Translations under genes and position numbers: made by a program | In this document: positions 1-12,886 of the stretch, one piece after another | Layout of the letters: each line of letters starts with the position of its first letter | How positions within the stretch are numbered: position 1 is the first letter of the stretch | Notes under the pieces: generated by a model | What the model was told of the DNA's origin: nothing | Database searches by the model: none | Seen by the model: the letters and a program-made list of their open reading frames with translations, nothing else | From: Glandiceps talaboti | Lineage: Eukaryota > Hemichordata > Enteropneusta > Spengelidae | DNA length: 64,000 nucleotides | NCBI RefSeq assembly: GCF_964340395.1 | Contig: NC_135567.1 | Span: forward strand, 5,892,399-5,956,398 | Reading direction: 5' to 3'

Positions 1-126
1 CATGCCATCTATGACATAATACAATAATTATTGTCATCTTGCATTGTTACTATAGTTGATTACACAATACAGATTTTCTTGACATTTCTAAAGTGAAAAT
101 ACAATAAATTGTAATATGGGATCTTT

Positions 127-222
127 CTTTTAGGTCTGTTCATATAGCTTGAATATAGTTGTAAATTAACTTTGACTTTACACAGGTAATCCCCTAGGCT
201 AATCACATCTCTAGTCTGTGAA
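127..222 (+). repeat. Dispersed repeat, copy 1 of a pair
   Basis: About 95 bp that recurs at 4138-4233 with few differences; both copies share the run CCCCTAGGCTAATCACATCT near their right end. No gene is seen in 1-410 otherwise; the rest is AT-rich unique sequence. Confidence 0.8.
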
Positions 223-410
223 TAAATCTGTACTTTACAATTTATTGAAATGTCACCATGCATGAAAAGCTTGATTACTTGTGATTATCTGTGTTGACTG
301 TTTACAATTCACTTTCCTGTATGTACAATGTACTACAATTAATCCGTTTACAATTTTTTCAGTGTTCTGCAAAAATAGACTTGGTCTGTGTATTTTACAT
401 TTTTTAGAAA

Positions 411-1092
411 ATACCGCCAATGGTGTTGTAGCACAACTGTATTTAGCTGCTATGGGGGTGTTCTTGTTGCTAGGCATATTTGCATACATTTTTGGAACCT
501 TTATTAACTTGCCTCAGCCCTCCCAACTTTTCATCTTTCCAATATAAACCATTATTTAGTTGTTGCTATGGGCCGGGCATGGTCTTTTTGCTAGATATAT
601 CTGCATACATATTTGAATCTGCATTCACTTACCTACCAATCCCTGTTGTTATCTTTGCAGTATGCATCATTTCACTGTTTCTAAGGGCATGGTCATGGTT
701 GCTAGGGTAAATTTCCTCATAATGTTTTCAACCATAACTGAAGAATAACATTTCCAGAAACATCTCCACTAAGTTTCAACTCATTCACCTTGCAATTTCA
801 GTTTCAAGATACATTTGTAAGTTTCCACCAAAATTGACATTTTTAGACATAATTTTCACATCATTGATGGGATCATCATGTTTTGACCAATTCTTAATAT
901 AAACACACTGAAGAATGTTCCAAACAATTTCAGCCCAATATCCTCAGCCGTTTTGGAATTAAAGATTTTTGATAAAAAAATACACATTTTAGACCTAATT
1001 TTCACATCACTGATGAGCTCATCATGTTATGAACAATTCTTAGTTTAAACAACACTACGAATGTTCCCATCAAATTTGACACCAATCTGCCC

Positions 1093-1146
<54 letters not shown>

Positions 1147-1197
1147 TGCCATGCCTGTAGCACTACTGAACCTAAGAAGCTCAGTTATGCTAAAAAA
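411..1197 (+). mobile_element. TAGCACAACTG-ended dispersed element, copy 1
   Basis: The left end carries TAGCACAACTG (429-439) and the right end the inverted form with one change (CAGTTATGCTA, about 1182-1192). The left part repeats a head unit containing GTTGCTA and a GGGCGTGG-like box. The right part holds blocks with 'AATTTTCACATCA.TGATG', then a (CA)n run (1098-1144) and a conserved tail 'CATGCCTGTAGCACTACTGAACC'-like. No ORF is plausible, so this looks like a non-autonomous DNA element. The same family recurs at least ten times in the window. Confidence 0.75.
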
Positions 1198-1620
1198 GAT
1201 TTGCTAAAAAGATGGTACATTTTTTTAACAAATACTAACAAAATACCCATTTCTCATCCATACAGGATTAGTTATGTTATGTACAAAGTGTTTTTCAGCA
1301 ATCATTATGAACATCAGATCACAAACAAATCTTCATATAATTCCTGATTATTGACATTAAAACTACACTAGCTCTATTTTTTCTAATCAAAACAATCAAC
1401 AATATATATGTATAAATCTGTTGAATAACTTATCAAATGAGATTGCACTTGTTAATTTGTGGGTAATCAAATCTGTATGCTATAATAACATTGGGGGTGG
1501 TGATATATGGTCTAGACCATCAAATACTGTAATTGTATTTTATTCTGTGCACACTTATACATATATGTACACATAAATGTTTACGTACATACACATGATT
1601 CATTATACTTCGGGGTGTCA
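1198..1620. other. AT-rich sequence, no feature seen
   Basis: I see no exon, repeat array or inverted repeat here; it separates two copies of the dispersed element. Confidence 0.5.
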
Positions 1621-2551
<931 letters not shown>

Positions 2552-2737
2552 TGGACTCTGTTGCAGCTAGTGCAGGTTTAAGCAAGGTATGTTGCTAAGG
2601 ATTATGATAGAACCCCATGACATGTGAGTACAAGTGTGGTATACTCAGAGTATTTGTATGAGTGCTTGCAGTGTTCTCTGCAGCAGTACTGCAATGTCAT
2701 ACACATATTTAACATTGATGGTGTTCGGAGTCCCCTT

Positions 2738-3192
2738 CCCCTCTTTCTAATTTGCAGATCACTAATGAGATCACCATGATGGTGCTTGAGATTTCTGCAC
2801 ATGCAGATCCCCACATTCCCATGAAATTTAAGCTTAATCTGGTAGAAAAAAGACACATTTTTAGCCCTAATTTGCATAATATTATTGATGGAATCACCAT
2901 GTGAAGAATTCTTAATCTAACCACCTTTAAGAATGTTCCCACCAAATTTTAGACCTATCTGCCTAGTAGTTTTTGAGTTTAAGTTTTTTTCAACAAAAAT
3001 CACATTTTTTACCCAAATCACAGCGGTAATGAGATCATTTTGTCTTAAACAATTTCCCAACTAGACACCCAAGGTAATTGAAAAAACAAATATCATGGCA
3101 ATCAGTTCAGCAGTTTTTGACTTTAAGTTGTTTACACATACAAACACACAAACACACACACAGACAGACACACACACAGACAGACAGAGACT

Positions 3193-3227
<35 letters not shown>

Positions 3228-3288
3228 TGACACTTAAATAGTGATGCCTATAGCACTATTGAACCTTATCAGTTCAGTTGTGCTAAAA
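2738..3288 (+). mobile_element. TAGCACAACTG-ended dispersed element, 5'-truncated copy
   Basis: It starts inside the body of the element (ATTTGCAGATCACTAATGAG-like block) and runs through CA/CAGA repeats to CAGTTGTGCTAAAA at 3274-3287. The head region is missing. Confidence 0.7.
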
Positions 3289-4137
3289 GATCTAATGAGT
3301 GTTCTTTAGCACCATAATGTTTATTTAAATGAATTTCAATTTTTAAAACTATATACAATAGAATCCAGTTGTCCTGAAACACAGCATTCTGTCTTGACAA
3401 ACATATTATTCATATTGCTACATTTTACTGTCAGTCACAGCTAAAATCCTACCAACATTACTACTTGTGGTACATTTCTTTCTATGAGATACCAGTATTT
3501 AAGCAGATCATCACTAACTAAGTATATATTGTTACTCCATGTATGTTGACAATCTAAGACATTGGTAACCTATGCAAAAACATGTAGCAATGTTGATAAC
3601 ATTTTGGTTCTCTACATTGTAGATGATGAAATGTAGTAATTCTAGTATAAATGTTGACATCCTAGATGATAAATTTGTAGCATAGTAAGATTTTGTGTTG
3701 AACCACACATTGAACCTTATCATACTGACAGAGCGTGAAATATTTGGCAGGATGGCAGAAATTACATGAGTGACCAAGTTGAGTGTATATTTCTGCTATC
3801 CTTTCAAAAGATTGTGTGGTTGTATATATCTCCCCCACCCCCTAAAATATCATGCACCCTAATTTGATGTTGCTCTCTAAAATATCAATCTGTGAAACCA
3901 TTGTTCACCAAAGCTGTTGCTAGGTATATTTGCATACATTTTTAGAATATTTATTCATTTGTCTATTAATCCCTGTCCCCACCCCTAAAATATCCCCCAA
4001 CAAGTTTTTGTAAAAGCAGCCTTAATATCAAATTGTAAGCTTTATTGAAAAGAAGTATCATCCAAACACACAAATTTACAGACCTAGTAGAATTGAGTCA
4101 CCAATGCAATTGTGGTGAATTGTGTGTTTCTGAACTT
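3289..4137. other. Unique AT-rich intron sequence with one repeat fragment
   Basis: No exon is recognised. A short piece of the dispersed-element head (GTTGCTAGGTATATTTGCAT and following) lies at about 3916-3990. Confidence 0.5.
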
Positions 4138-4233
4138 TCTTTTACGTCTGTTCATATTGCTTGAATATAGTTGTACATTAACTTTGAATAAACAAGGGTA
4201 ATCCCCTAGGCTAATCACATCTCTAGTCTGTTA
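4138..4233 (+). repeat. Dispersed repeat, copy 2 of a pair
   Basis: The counterpart of 127-222 in the same orientation, about 4.0 kb apart. Confidence 0.8.
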
Positions 4234-4466
4234 GAAAAACATGTCAAAATATAACTCTATAGAATTTCTATAGTTGTCTACAAAATATCTATAAAATCTT
4301 TTTGTAAGGGGAGCTGATTTTTTTATGAAAATATGCCGGTACTTACCTGATCAAGTTAAATTATTGTAAAAATATTCTCTGAAAAAATCAATTGACGTCA
4401 CATTGGGATGTGTGTATATGTCACAGAGTAGATAAATAAGATATTAGTCATCTAAAATCAACTTAC

Positions 4467-4565
4467 GTCATCAGCAGCATTTACTTGGGCCCCAGCTTTC
4501 AGCAACAATTTACAGATATCCAAATGCCCTTTCTCAGCTCCATAATGTAGACTTGTCTTGTTCAA
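4467..4565 (-). CDS. Ankyrin-repeat exon of a small myotrophin-like protein (third visible exon)
   Basis: Seen: read on the minus strand, an acceptor (TTAATTATAG) precedes 99 nt of open frame and a donor (GTAAGT) follows, giving 33 codons in phase 0 at both ends. The peptide contains TSLHYGAEKGHLDICKLLL followed by KAGAQVNAADD. This is a nearly textbook ankyrin repeat, with TSLH in place of TPLH, the GHLDICKLLL helix and the GAQVNA turn. Known: ankyrin repeats are about 33 residues long and bind partner proteins; in myotrophin/V-1 the partner is the actin capping protein. Inferred: this exon follows the phase-0 exon at 24915-25001 across an intron of about 20.3 kb and continues leftward out of the window, because no further repeat is found in 1-4466. 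The myotrophin assignment rests on overall resemblance to a short multi-ankyrin protein starting close to its N terminus; another small ankyrin protein is possible. Confidence 0.88.
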
Positions 4566-5156
4566 CTATAATTAAAAGACACATTATGTATTAATCCTCC
4601 TGTTATAATATTGCAATGTATTATATCAATAATATGTGTAAAATTACTTGAAATGTTTCCCAAGTCTTATTATTATTATTATATATATAGATTGGTTAAT
4701 GTTCACATAGAAAAAACTATGTATTTAAAATTTGACGTTATTTGTATTTATTACATGTAATGTGTACTGTAAAAGTATTTATTTTGATAAAATACCTGTC
4801 AGAAGTCATTATAAGAATTGATGATATTTTTGGTAAAATCACAAACATTCCTAGACATGCACCTCAATAATATTCCTTGCCATACTGTGTTCAAAATGGT
4901 CAAATGTGTCAATCACAGTACCATGTTCTGTGTGGTTCTTAACGCATATTGTTACAGTGAACTTGTACTTCTAAAAAAATAGATTCTGTCATTTACATGA
5001 CATCACATTGTTTGGAACCGGAAAAAACCGTTTGGGTATAATAATGTATCTGTAATGTAATCATTTTAAAGGCAGATGGAACACTACAAGTATGATGTGT
5101 ACAATGATATTTTAAGCATAACAAATATCATAAGATAAATTTTAGACGTAAGTATT

Positions 5157-5190
<34 letters not shown>

Positions 5191-5914
5191 TTCACCATGC
5201 CTATAGCATTGCCAACTCTAGTTATTCCATGTTACAGAGAAATATCTTACTTAAAGACATCAAATTGGAATGAGTATTTCATAGGAACTAGCTTAATTTG
5301 CAAAAAAATCATAGTGAATTAAGAGCAAAAAATGTTTGTTTTCAGTGAGCTGTTTTTTGATAATGACCAAGAAAAGAACTATAAACATGAATATAAATGT
5401 GCATAAATCAGAAAATTCAAAATGTTTTGCTACATTTAAAAAAAAAATCCTTAGTTCTGAAAAATAACATGTTATTTGACAGCTCAATCAGGAGAATAAA
5501 GTGCTCTTGTCAGAATATAACTACAATGCCCATTACTGAAAATGGTATTTTGCCAAATGTTACAAGAATTGTATGATGGAAGAAGAATTCAGAATTCAGA
5601 CCTCTTTTGGAAACGTCTGGAAGAATATTACTCTCTTGGAAAACTAGTGATTGTAAGAAAAAACACTGTATAACTTCACAAGTTTCTTGGTAAATTCTCA
5701 AGAGAATGTATAAAAATGACAAGATACCTTCTGATTTTATGCATGACATGTGCTCTTCGTCAGAAACTAACTATGACAGCAATCTCTGCTGTAATGTCTA
5801 CATGTGAATATGAAGAACTTCCAAAATTACTATTTTTTTGCAATTCTGGTAGTAGCTTAGACAACAATTTCCAACACAGGAATCGTTATATCATGAAAAC
5901 GTTTCTTTAATTTG
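4566..5914. other. Intron sequence, no gene seen
   Basis: AT-rich, with a short ATT/TA microsatellite near 4666-4690 and a (CA)n run at 5161-5190 followed by a tail fragment of the dispersed element (ATGCCTATAGCATTGCC). Small ORFs here lack any recognisable motif. Confidence 0.5.
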
Positions 5915-6047
5915 AGTAGTATAAGAACTGATGGGACCAGCACCTTTGCTAGAAAACACCAATACATGGAATGTCATGACTTGAGTGTTAATGTCTGATA
6001 GTATCGTATCCTGGAAGTGTGGGCTTCCCATCAGTTCTTATACTACT
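5915..6047. mobile_element. Small inverted-repeat element (MITE-like), 133 bp
   Basis: 22-bp perfect terminal inverted repeats lie at 5915-5936 and 6026-6047 (left arm starts AGTAGTATAAGAACTGATGG). The interior is about 90 bp with no coding potential. No target duplication could be assigned with certainty. Confidence 0.75.
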
Positions 6048-7628
6048 ATAGGAGGCTGAAAGGTGGGACTTTCGTAGGGAAGTTTTTTTTTCTTGGGTGG
6101 AGAAGGGAAGGGAGAATACAATAATATCTATTATCAGATTCTATGGGAGAATAATAGAAAGGATTCGGGGGGGGGGGGGGGGCTCTGAAACCCTTTCATA
6201 AGTTTCAAAATAATTCCCTAAAAAAAGTCCTGAGTTTGGGAGTCAGAAGGGTCACTATCAGAATATCAATAATTTCTAGGATCACAATTTCTGGGAAGAA
6301 TTGGGGGCGAAAAAATAAGTCATGAGTTATAAGTTATGATATTTTTAGGTAATCTTTTTGAAAGGGTTTTGGGGGTCCAACCCAGATATGCAGAAACACA
6401 AATCGTACTTCACATTACTTTTTATAGTGAAGGCTCGTTAACATTGGATTCTGCTTGCTAAGATTTGTTTTCTCTCTCAATTTTAAATTTTGTGATGCCA
6501 GCCATTTTTAATTTGACTGATATATGCAAATGTATTCCAATTTTTAGAAGAGCTTCCAGCTAAAATCAATTAGCAGGTGCTGAGAAACAATCATGCCAAA
6601 TTTGGCACCTTTATGTAAATGATTTCCCATAATTATAGCTGTTTTCAATGGTAATAATGTCATTGGGAATGTTATCCATATATCTGGAACATAAATACAT
6701 ATATTCTAAAAAAGCTTCCAGGATAAAATCAATAAATTAATCTTAAGCATGATTCATGACAACATTATTGTTTTTCAGTAGGTTATTTTGCTGAAACATG
6801 ATTTTTCAAGGTTGATGGCGATTATTTTGAATTTTACTGGTTTATGCAAATATTCAGGTGGACTCCTATGCTCAAAATTTAAATCCTTAGGAACATTCAT
6901 GTCATATTTGGTGCTTTTATCCGGCATGTAACAATCAAGTTGCTAAGTCACCTGACTATTGTGCATACGAATATTCGATGGTCCTTTTTTCAGAAAAATG
7001 TCTTCCAAATAAGGGCGTCTTGCACGTTATTTATAAAAACTAACAAACAATTTAGTAATCTGAGAATTTTTGGAGAATGATACAATCTCACCATAACAAT
7101 AATAACATAATAATAATAATAATAATAACAATATGATGCAAGGATGTTTTATTTCACCAAGAAATGCTTTGGATTAGAGAATTAATTGTTCCAGCAACAG
7201 CAGAGTATGAACCATTTAGAGAATGAATTGTTCCAGGTCAACATAATCTTTGTAAATGATCTATTTAAAGTACATTTGATTTTACCATTTGATGCATACA
7301 ACCTTTCAGGTCAAAATAAGAACAAAAGTGTCTTACAGTATTTTATTCATCATTGATATTTTAGATATCGTTGTAGTAAAGGGATGCATGAAGATATCCA
7401 ATACCATTATATGGAAGTTGGTCATCCTTAATGTATTATGTGATTCTGTCTTTGGTAAGATACGTCAGTTGTACAGGAGGAATGATAACTATAGTAGTTA
7501 TGTCATGTTGTAAATATGAGTTCAAAGGTCAACTCTTCTAGGCCTTATACATCTCAAACTACAACTAATGATGGTCAGAATGAATCAAATTATCAGTTGG
7601 AGAGAGTGGTGGGATGAGTAAAAAGTAT
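6048..7628. other. Intron sequence with diverged interspersed repeats
   Basis: Contains a G homopolymer of about 14 at 6168-6182, a diverged repeat block at about 6430-7030 in which 'TTTAATTTGACTG.TATATGCAAAT' recurs as 'TTTGAATTTTACTGGTTTATGCAAAT', and an ATA microsatellite near 7105-7130. No exon was recognised. Confidence 0.45.
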
Positions 7629-7926
7629 ATGAAGTGTCACAGAGGTATCAGTGCATATCATCACTTTAGATTTACTAAAGATGACCCTGGTGCTGTGTAT
7701 GTAAAGAAATCAATCTCTGATTCTGAGGAGCGTGTGTATTTAGTAAAAAGGGGGGGGGGGGGTCACTTGGCCACCAACTCATGAGAGTTTACCATCAGTG
7801 CTACCAGCTGGTGGACTTTCCAGACAGCAATACTGTGATCTGCAGATCAAAGTACTGGCACTGTATGTAAGGGAACCATACAGGGGTAGTTTCTTCCCCA
7901 TCACAGCTACACAGCTCGAGGAATAG
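7629..7926 (+). pseudogene. Broken ORF, unknown transposon-type or processed protein
   Basis: Seen: from an ATG at 7629 one frame reads through KCHRGISAYHHFRF and DDPGAVYVKKSISDSEERVY up to a run of about 12 G at 7751-7762. Beyond the G run a different frame stays open (PTHESLPSVLPAGGLSRQQY, then LQIKVLALYVREPYRG) to a stop at 7924-7926. Both halves have protein-like composition and no stops, which is unusual in this AT-rich DNA. The G run therefore appears to have shifted the frame of one ancestral ORF. I do not recognise the family with certainty; the style resembles uncharacterised ORFs found beside invertebrate transposons. No promoter or splice context supports expression. A G-run sequencing length error could also explain the shift. 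Confidence 0.5.
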
Positions 7927-8175
7927 AATAGAAACATGAACAAGTCTCTATCTAAAGTATTGTATCCATATTATGTCTTTTAATTGTTGCAGCTCATAAT
8001 AGCAAACTAAGAATGTCTTACACTCAATGAAAATTTGAAGTCTTCACGCTTTGACTGTATTTTCAATACACAAATAAATTTGAAATCTAAAAACAGCAAT
8101 AATTTAGAAAATAGTGTATATTTCTATTTGTAGCATAAAAATAAACAGAACTCTACAATGTGTAAATACAATCTG

Positions 8176-9740
8176 GTCAGTATTTCTATGTGTACAAGTG
8201 TAGACTGAAGTCTATGGTAATAGTCTAGTCATTGAGTATTTCTATGTGTACAAGTGTAGACTGAAGTCTATGGTAATAGTCTAGTCAGTGAGTATTTCTA
8301 TGTGTACAAGTGTAGACTGAAGTCTATGGTAATAGTCTAGTCAGTGAGTATTTCTATGTGTACAAGTGTAGACTGAAGTCTATGGTAATAGTCTAGTCAG
8401 TGAGTATTTCTATGTGTACAAGTGTAGACTGAAGTCTATGGTAATAGTCTAGTCAGTCAGTATTTCTATGTGTACAAGTGTAGACTGAAGTCTATGGTAA
8501 TAGTCTAGTCAGTGAGTATTTCTATGTGTACAAGTGTAGACTGAAGTCTATGGTAATAGTCTAGTCAGTGAGTATTTCTATGTGTACAAGTGTAGACTGA
8601 AGTCTATGGTAATAGTCTAGTCAGTGAGTATTTCTATGTGTACAAGTGTAGACTGAAGTCTATGGTAATAGTCTAGTCAGTGAGTATTTATATGTGTACA
8701 AGTGTAGACTGAAGTCTATGGTAATAGTCTAGTCAGTGAGTATTTATATGTGTACAAGTGTAGACTGAAGTCTATGGTAATAGTCTAGTCAGTCAGTATT
8801 TCTATGTGTACAAGTGTAGACTGAAGTCTATGGTAATAGTCTAGTCAGTGAGTATTTATATGTGTACAAGTGTAGACTGAAGTCTATGGTAATAGTCTAG
8901 TCAGTCAGTATTTCTATGTGTACAAGTGTAGACTGAAGTCTATGGTAATAGTCTAGTCAGTGAGTATTTCTATGTGTACAAGTGTAGACTGAAGTATATG
9001 GTAATAGTCTAGTCAGTGAGTATTTCTATGTGTACAAGTGTAGACTGAAGTCTATGGTAATAGTCTAGTCAGTGAGTATTTCTATGTGTACAAGTGTAGA
9101 CTGAAGTCTATGGTAATAGTCTAGTCAGTGAGTATTTCTATGTGTACAAGTGTAGACTGAAGTATATGGTAATAGTCTAGTCAGTGAGTATTTCTATGTG
9201 TACATGTACAAGTGTAGACTGAAGTATATGGTAATAGTCTAGTCAGTGAGTATTTCTATGTGTACAAGTGTAGACTGAAGTCTATGGTAATAGTCTAGTC
9301 AGTGAGTATTTCTATGTGTACAAGTGTAGACTGAAGTCTATGGTAATAGTCTAGTCAGTGAGTATTTCTATGTGTACAAGTGTAGACTGAAGTCTATGGT
9401 AATAGTCTAGTCAGTGACTATTTCTATGTGTACAAGTGTAGACTGAAGTCTATGGTAATAGTCTAGTCAGTGAGTATTTCTATGTGTACAAGTGTAGACT
9501 GAAGTCTATGGTAATAGTCTAGTCAGTGAGTATTTCTATGTGTACAAGTGTAGACTGAAGTCTATGGTAATAGTCTAGTCAGTGAGTATTTCTATGTGTA
9601 CAAGTGTAGACTGAAGTCTATGGTAATAGTCTAGTCAGTGAGTATTTCTATGTGTACTAGTGTAGACTGAAGTCTATGGTAATAGTCTAGTCAGTGAGTA
9701 TTTCTATGTGTACAAGTGTAGACTATAGTGATAGTCTGGT
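8176..9740. repeat. 56-bp tandem satellite, about 28 copies
   Basis: The unit begins near GTGAGTATTTCTATGTGTAC and ends TGGTAATAGTCTAGTCA; starts at 8234 and 8290 are exactly 56 bp apart and the spacing persists. Copies are nearly identical; variants are CTATG/ATATG after TATTT, CAGTCAG/CAGTGAG, and one 6-bp TGTACA expansion near 9205. Each unit holds the near-palindrome TAGACTGAAGTCTA. The last unit decays into diverged sequence after about 9725. The period is not a multiple of three, so no ORF survives. Confidence 0.95.
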
Positions 9741-9895
9741 CTGTTAGTGTTTATTAGTACAAAAGTAGATTGCAGTCTACAATATCTATATTAATAGATT
9801 TGCAGTCTTACACATTATGTCTTAGTGGTAGTTAGGGAAAACACCTGTGAATATTTCGATTAACAAAGTTAAAATATTTCAGTGTCCTTGTAAAT

Positions 9896-10082
9896 AGACT
9901 ATGACCTTGAGCTTGGATCAAAAAGATCATGTGATATGTGTGTTACCCGTCCCCTAAAACCTATATATAGACACTTGTGTCATATCTGCAGCACTTTCAG
10001 GACCCTGCGATATTCAATACCTTAATATTTTGGTGATCTTGATACCAGTTGTCTTGGTAACAGAAGTTTGTAATAAAAGCAG
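9896..10082 (+). repeat. Diverged direct repeat, copy 1
   Basis: Shares with 10977-11157 the order TGACCTTGAGCTTGGAT, a 'CCCCTAAAACCTATATA' block, GCACTTTCAG and the run GTTGTCTTGGTAACAG. A third partial piece (CCTGAGCTTGAATCGAAAAG) is at 11325. Non-coding. Confidence 0.7.
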
Positions 10083-10569
10083 CTCAGCAAATGCCTTTGC
10101 TGTATTTTTCCTGAAAGACTAAAAAAATTGATATTTTCTGCGGCTTTTTCATCACTGTAAAGATCTCATCTGATGTTTCCGACAGTATTTTAACAAGTCA
10201 TTGAGAATGACATAGCCCCCACTATGATTTGGTTTTAATTTAAGGAACTGGCAGTTTATGTTGTCATTTTGATGTTGATTCCTGTGCTTCTTATCTCTAG
10301 TAAAGTCATTGCACCCAACAATGATACAATTAGTTTGATACACAAAAAATTACAATTTGATTTCTTGATATCACTACCCTGATCACGCAACAACACTTGT
10401 GAAGCTAAATCAAACAGACTTAGATATGTTGTGTCTGCTCGTTGGACATGACACATGCCTACTCATACTGTGTCTCCTCATTGGACACGGGACATACCTA
10501 CTCTTCAAGATGATGTCATGGAATAAACCATTCAACAAGAAAGGATGGGTCGGGTATGGGGGGGGGGGC
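10083..10569. other. Spacer between repeat blocks
   Basis: No exon is seen. A short direct repeat (GACATGACACATGCCTACTC and GACACGGGACATACCTACTC) lies at about 10445-10503, and a G run at 10560-10568. Confidence 0.45.
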
Positions 10570-10965
10570 CTCTTCAAGCAATTCTGAGTTATGGCTTTGC
10601 AATGGACATGAAAACTGCACCAACAAAATGGCTGCCAGCCATCCATATCAGATTGAATCATGACGGAAATGGATATGCACATGTATGTCATAGAACATTG
10701 TCCTAATACCAACTTTGAATGAGATCTGTTCAAGCATGTCTGAGTTATGGCTTTGGACATGGAAAATTCACAAACAAAATGCAAGGCAGCCATATTGGAT
10801 TGTATCATAAAACAAATTGACGTGCACATGTATGCCATAGTACCCCCTGTACCAGGTTTGAAAAAAATCGGTCCAGACGTCTCCAAGAAACAGCGCCGGA
10901 CAGACGGATAGATGGAACCCAATCCATAAGTCCCCATCCCAGACTTTGTCTGGCGGGAACTAATA
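10570..10965 (+). mobile_element. Dispersed element with a 3' terminal hairpin, possibly Helitron-like
   Basis: Two diverged units of about 165 bp ('TCAAGCA..TCTGAGTTATGGCTTTG' then 'CACAAACAAAATG.CAGCCAT') are followed by a tail with CCGGACAGACGGATAGATGG. The tail ends in a hairpin at 10929-10961 whose core stem is CCAGAC/GTCTGG (10939-10953). It ends CGGGAACTAAT. A 3' hairpin followed by CTAA and then T fits the CTRR ending described for Helitrons, but no 5' TC end was assigned, so the class is only a suggestion. Confidence 0.4.
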
Positions 10966-10976
10966 ATTACAAAAAG

Positions 10977-11157
10977 ATGACCCTGACCTTGGATTGAGAG
11001 GATCATATAATCAGTGAATTACTTGTCCCCAAAACCCTATATACAAACACTTACATTATATCAATAGCACTTTCAGATTAGTATATTAACACTTTGGTAT
11101 AATTGGGGATATTGACAGCAGTTGTCTTGGTAACAGCTGTTTGTTACAAAACAACTT
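10977..11157 (+). repeat. Diverged direct repeat, copy 2
   Basis: The counterpart of 9896-10082; the hairpin-ended element lies between the two copies, so one composite repeat may have been duplicated and then diverged. Confidence 0.65.
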
Positions 11158-12742
11158 CATATGTACTTTTTTCATGTTTTACGGAAATATTTTATGTTTG
11201 GCTATTTCCTTGACCATCTTACAGCTCTACTGGTCATATCTGATGAAAGTATACGGAAAGGTTTCAATGAATGTTTCGATAAAACTAAAGTCCAACAAAT
11301 TAAGTAGACCTTGAATTTTGACAATGACCCTGAGCTTGAATCGAAAAGGTCTCTGTTTGTTCACTGTATCTGGGGCAGGGACCAGGACACTAATTTTTCT
11401 AGATGTTTATTGTATTTGGGTAGGGACCAGGACACTAATTTTTCTCTGTTTGTTCACTATATTTGGGGCATGAACCAGGACACCACACACCTACTAACGA
11501 CTCAACGATGTTGAAGTACCTTTTAGTGATCATAAATGTCTGGAAAGAATTCAACCTATTTTACAAAAAGTTCAATGATACTGTACTGTACACTGGCAAT
11601 ACAATGTATGTCAATAATAAATAAAATTATATGGGAGACAATTTCAGGAGATAACTTGGTTATGAAGTGAACCATTCATTGCATTATTTTGATGAGGATA
11701 TTTTATTTTTACACATTTTTTTTAATTTGATACTTTTAATTCCACATTATAGTTTACTTTAATACAAAGGTAACAACACTCTGAAATTTCTACTTCATAG
11801 TTACCATAGTTACCAAGAATGTTGAATAAAATAGTTATTATTTTGAAAGGAAAATAGATCTCGTTTGCTTTATTTGTTGTCACACGTTACCCCTAAAGTT
11901 AACATGCAGACAGACAGACAGACAGACACAATTATACATATATACATACATACACTATCCTCTGTACAAGTGAATGTGTCTACTATTCTCTACATAGTCT
12001 ATACCTAGGCTACCATATTGGTTCATTATCCATACATCAGATGATTATATCATATCAACTACAAATACTGTATGAGTCATATCTTGACAAAATTACGTTT
12101 ACAACATCAGGGGAAATAAATATCTGGTTGCTATGAATATATTCACAAAGTCTATTTTAATATCTGTAACTTACATATATAAACAGGGGTACATAGTGCA
12201 TGCCAGCTACGGTCAGGCAGGGCAAGCCCTGAATTCAATGGCAAATTTGAAATTAATAGCAAATAAATTACAATGATTTCCTTGTGTATGTTAAATTTAA
12301 CTTGCAGTCAAGTAGGTCTTAGATTTGTATTTTCCTGATTGATCTTGACTATGTCTTTCAAAACACAAAGTGTGTTGAAAAGAGCACACTCAAGATCAAC
12401 CAGCTAATATACCACTTGTAAGCTAACATTGGTCAAAGTGTAAACTTGTGATTTTGTCAACAATTGACTTCATCATTATAAGCAATTTAGTTTGAAAAGA
12501 ATATGAAATGTAGAAACTGACATTTGCTGACTCAGTACAGAGGTTTTGTATTATTGAAGAACCCAATATAGGCATGCTTTCTTTAGGGGATGGCCAACTT
12601 CATTCCATAAAAGGGATGTGCTACCTTGGTGACACAAGTACTCATTTGAAGCATAATTATGAATACAATAATACAAACATTTCTGATTAAGTTCTCAATA
12701 AATAAAGGTTTTATTTGATATATCTTGAATTATTGCAAGTTG

Positions 12743-12745
<3 letters not shown>
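11158..12745. other. Intron or intergenic sequence, no gene seen
   Basis: Contains a short repeated phrase GGACCAGGACACTAATTTTT (two copies near 11380 and 11426), a CAGA microsatellite near 11908-11927, and an imperfect hairpin at about 12339-12398 (TGATCTTGA arm, inner CTTTCAAAACAC against GTGTTGAAAAG). No exon was recognised. Confidence 0.45.
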
Positions 12746-12783
<38 letters not shown>

Positions 12784-12886
12784 CACACACACACATAGAC
12801 AGACAGACAGACAGACAGACAGATAGACAGGCACTTTGCCATGCCTATAGCACTACTGAACCTTCAGTTCAGTTGTGCTAATAAAC
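12746..12886 (+). mobile_element. TAGCACAACTG-family tail fragment
   Basis: (CA)n then (CAGA)n, then the conserved CACTTTGCCATGCCTATAGC tail and CAGTTGTGCTAAT. The body of the element is absent. Confidence 0.7.

Noticed and set aside
8176-9740. CRISPR-like array
   Set aside because: The units are contiguous 56-bp tandem copies without unique spacers, in animal-type DNA; the same applies to the 30-, 33-, 37- and 41-bp arrays.
10410-11006. 198-codon minus-strand ORF
   Set aside because: It runs antisense across a dispersed repeat with two diverged units and a hairpin end; the peptide repeats simply mirror those units.
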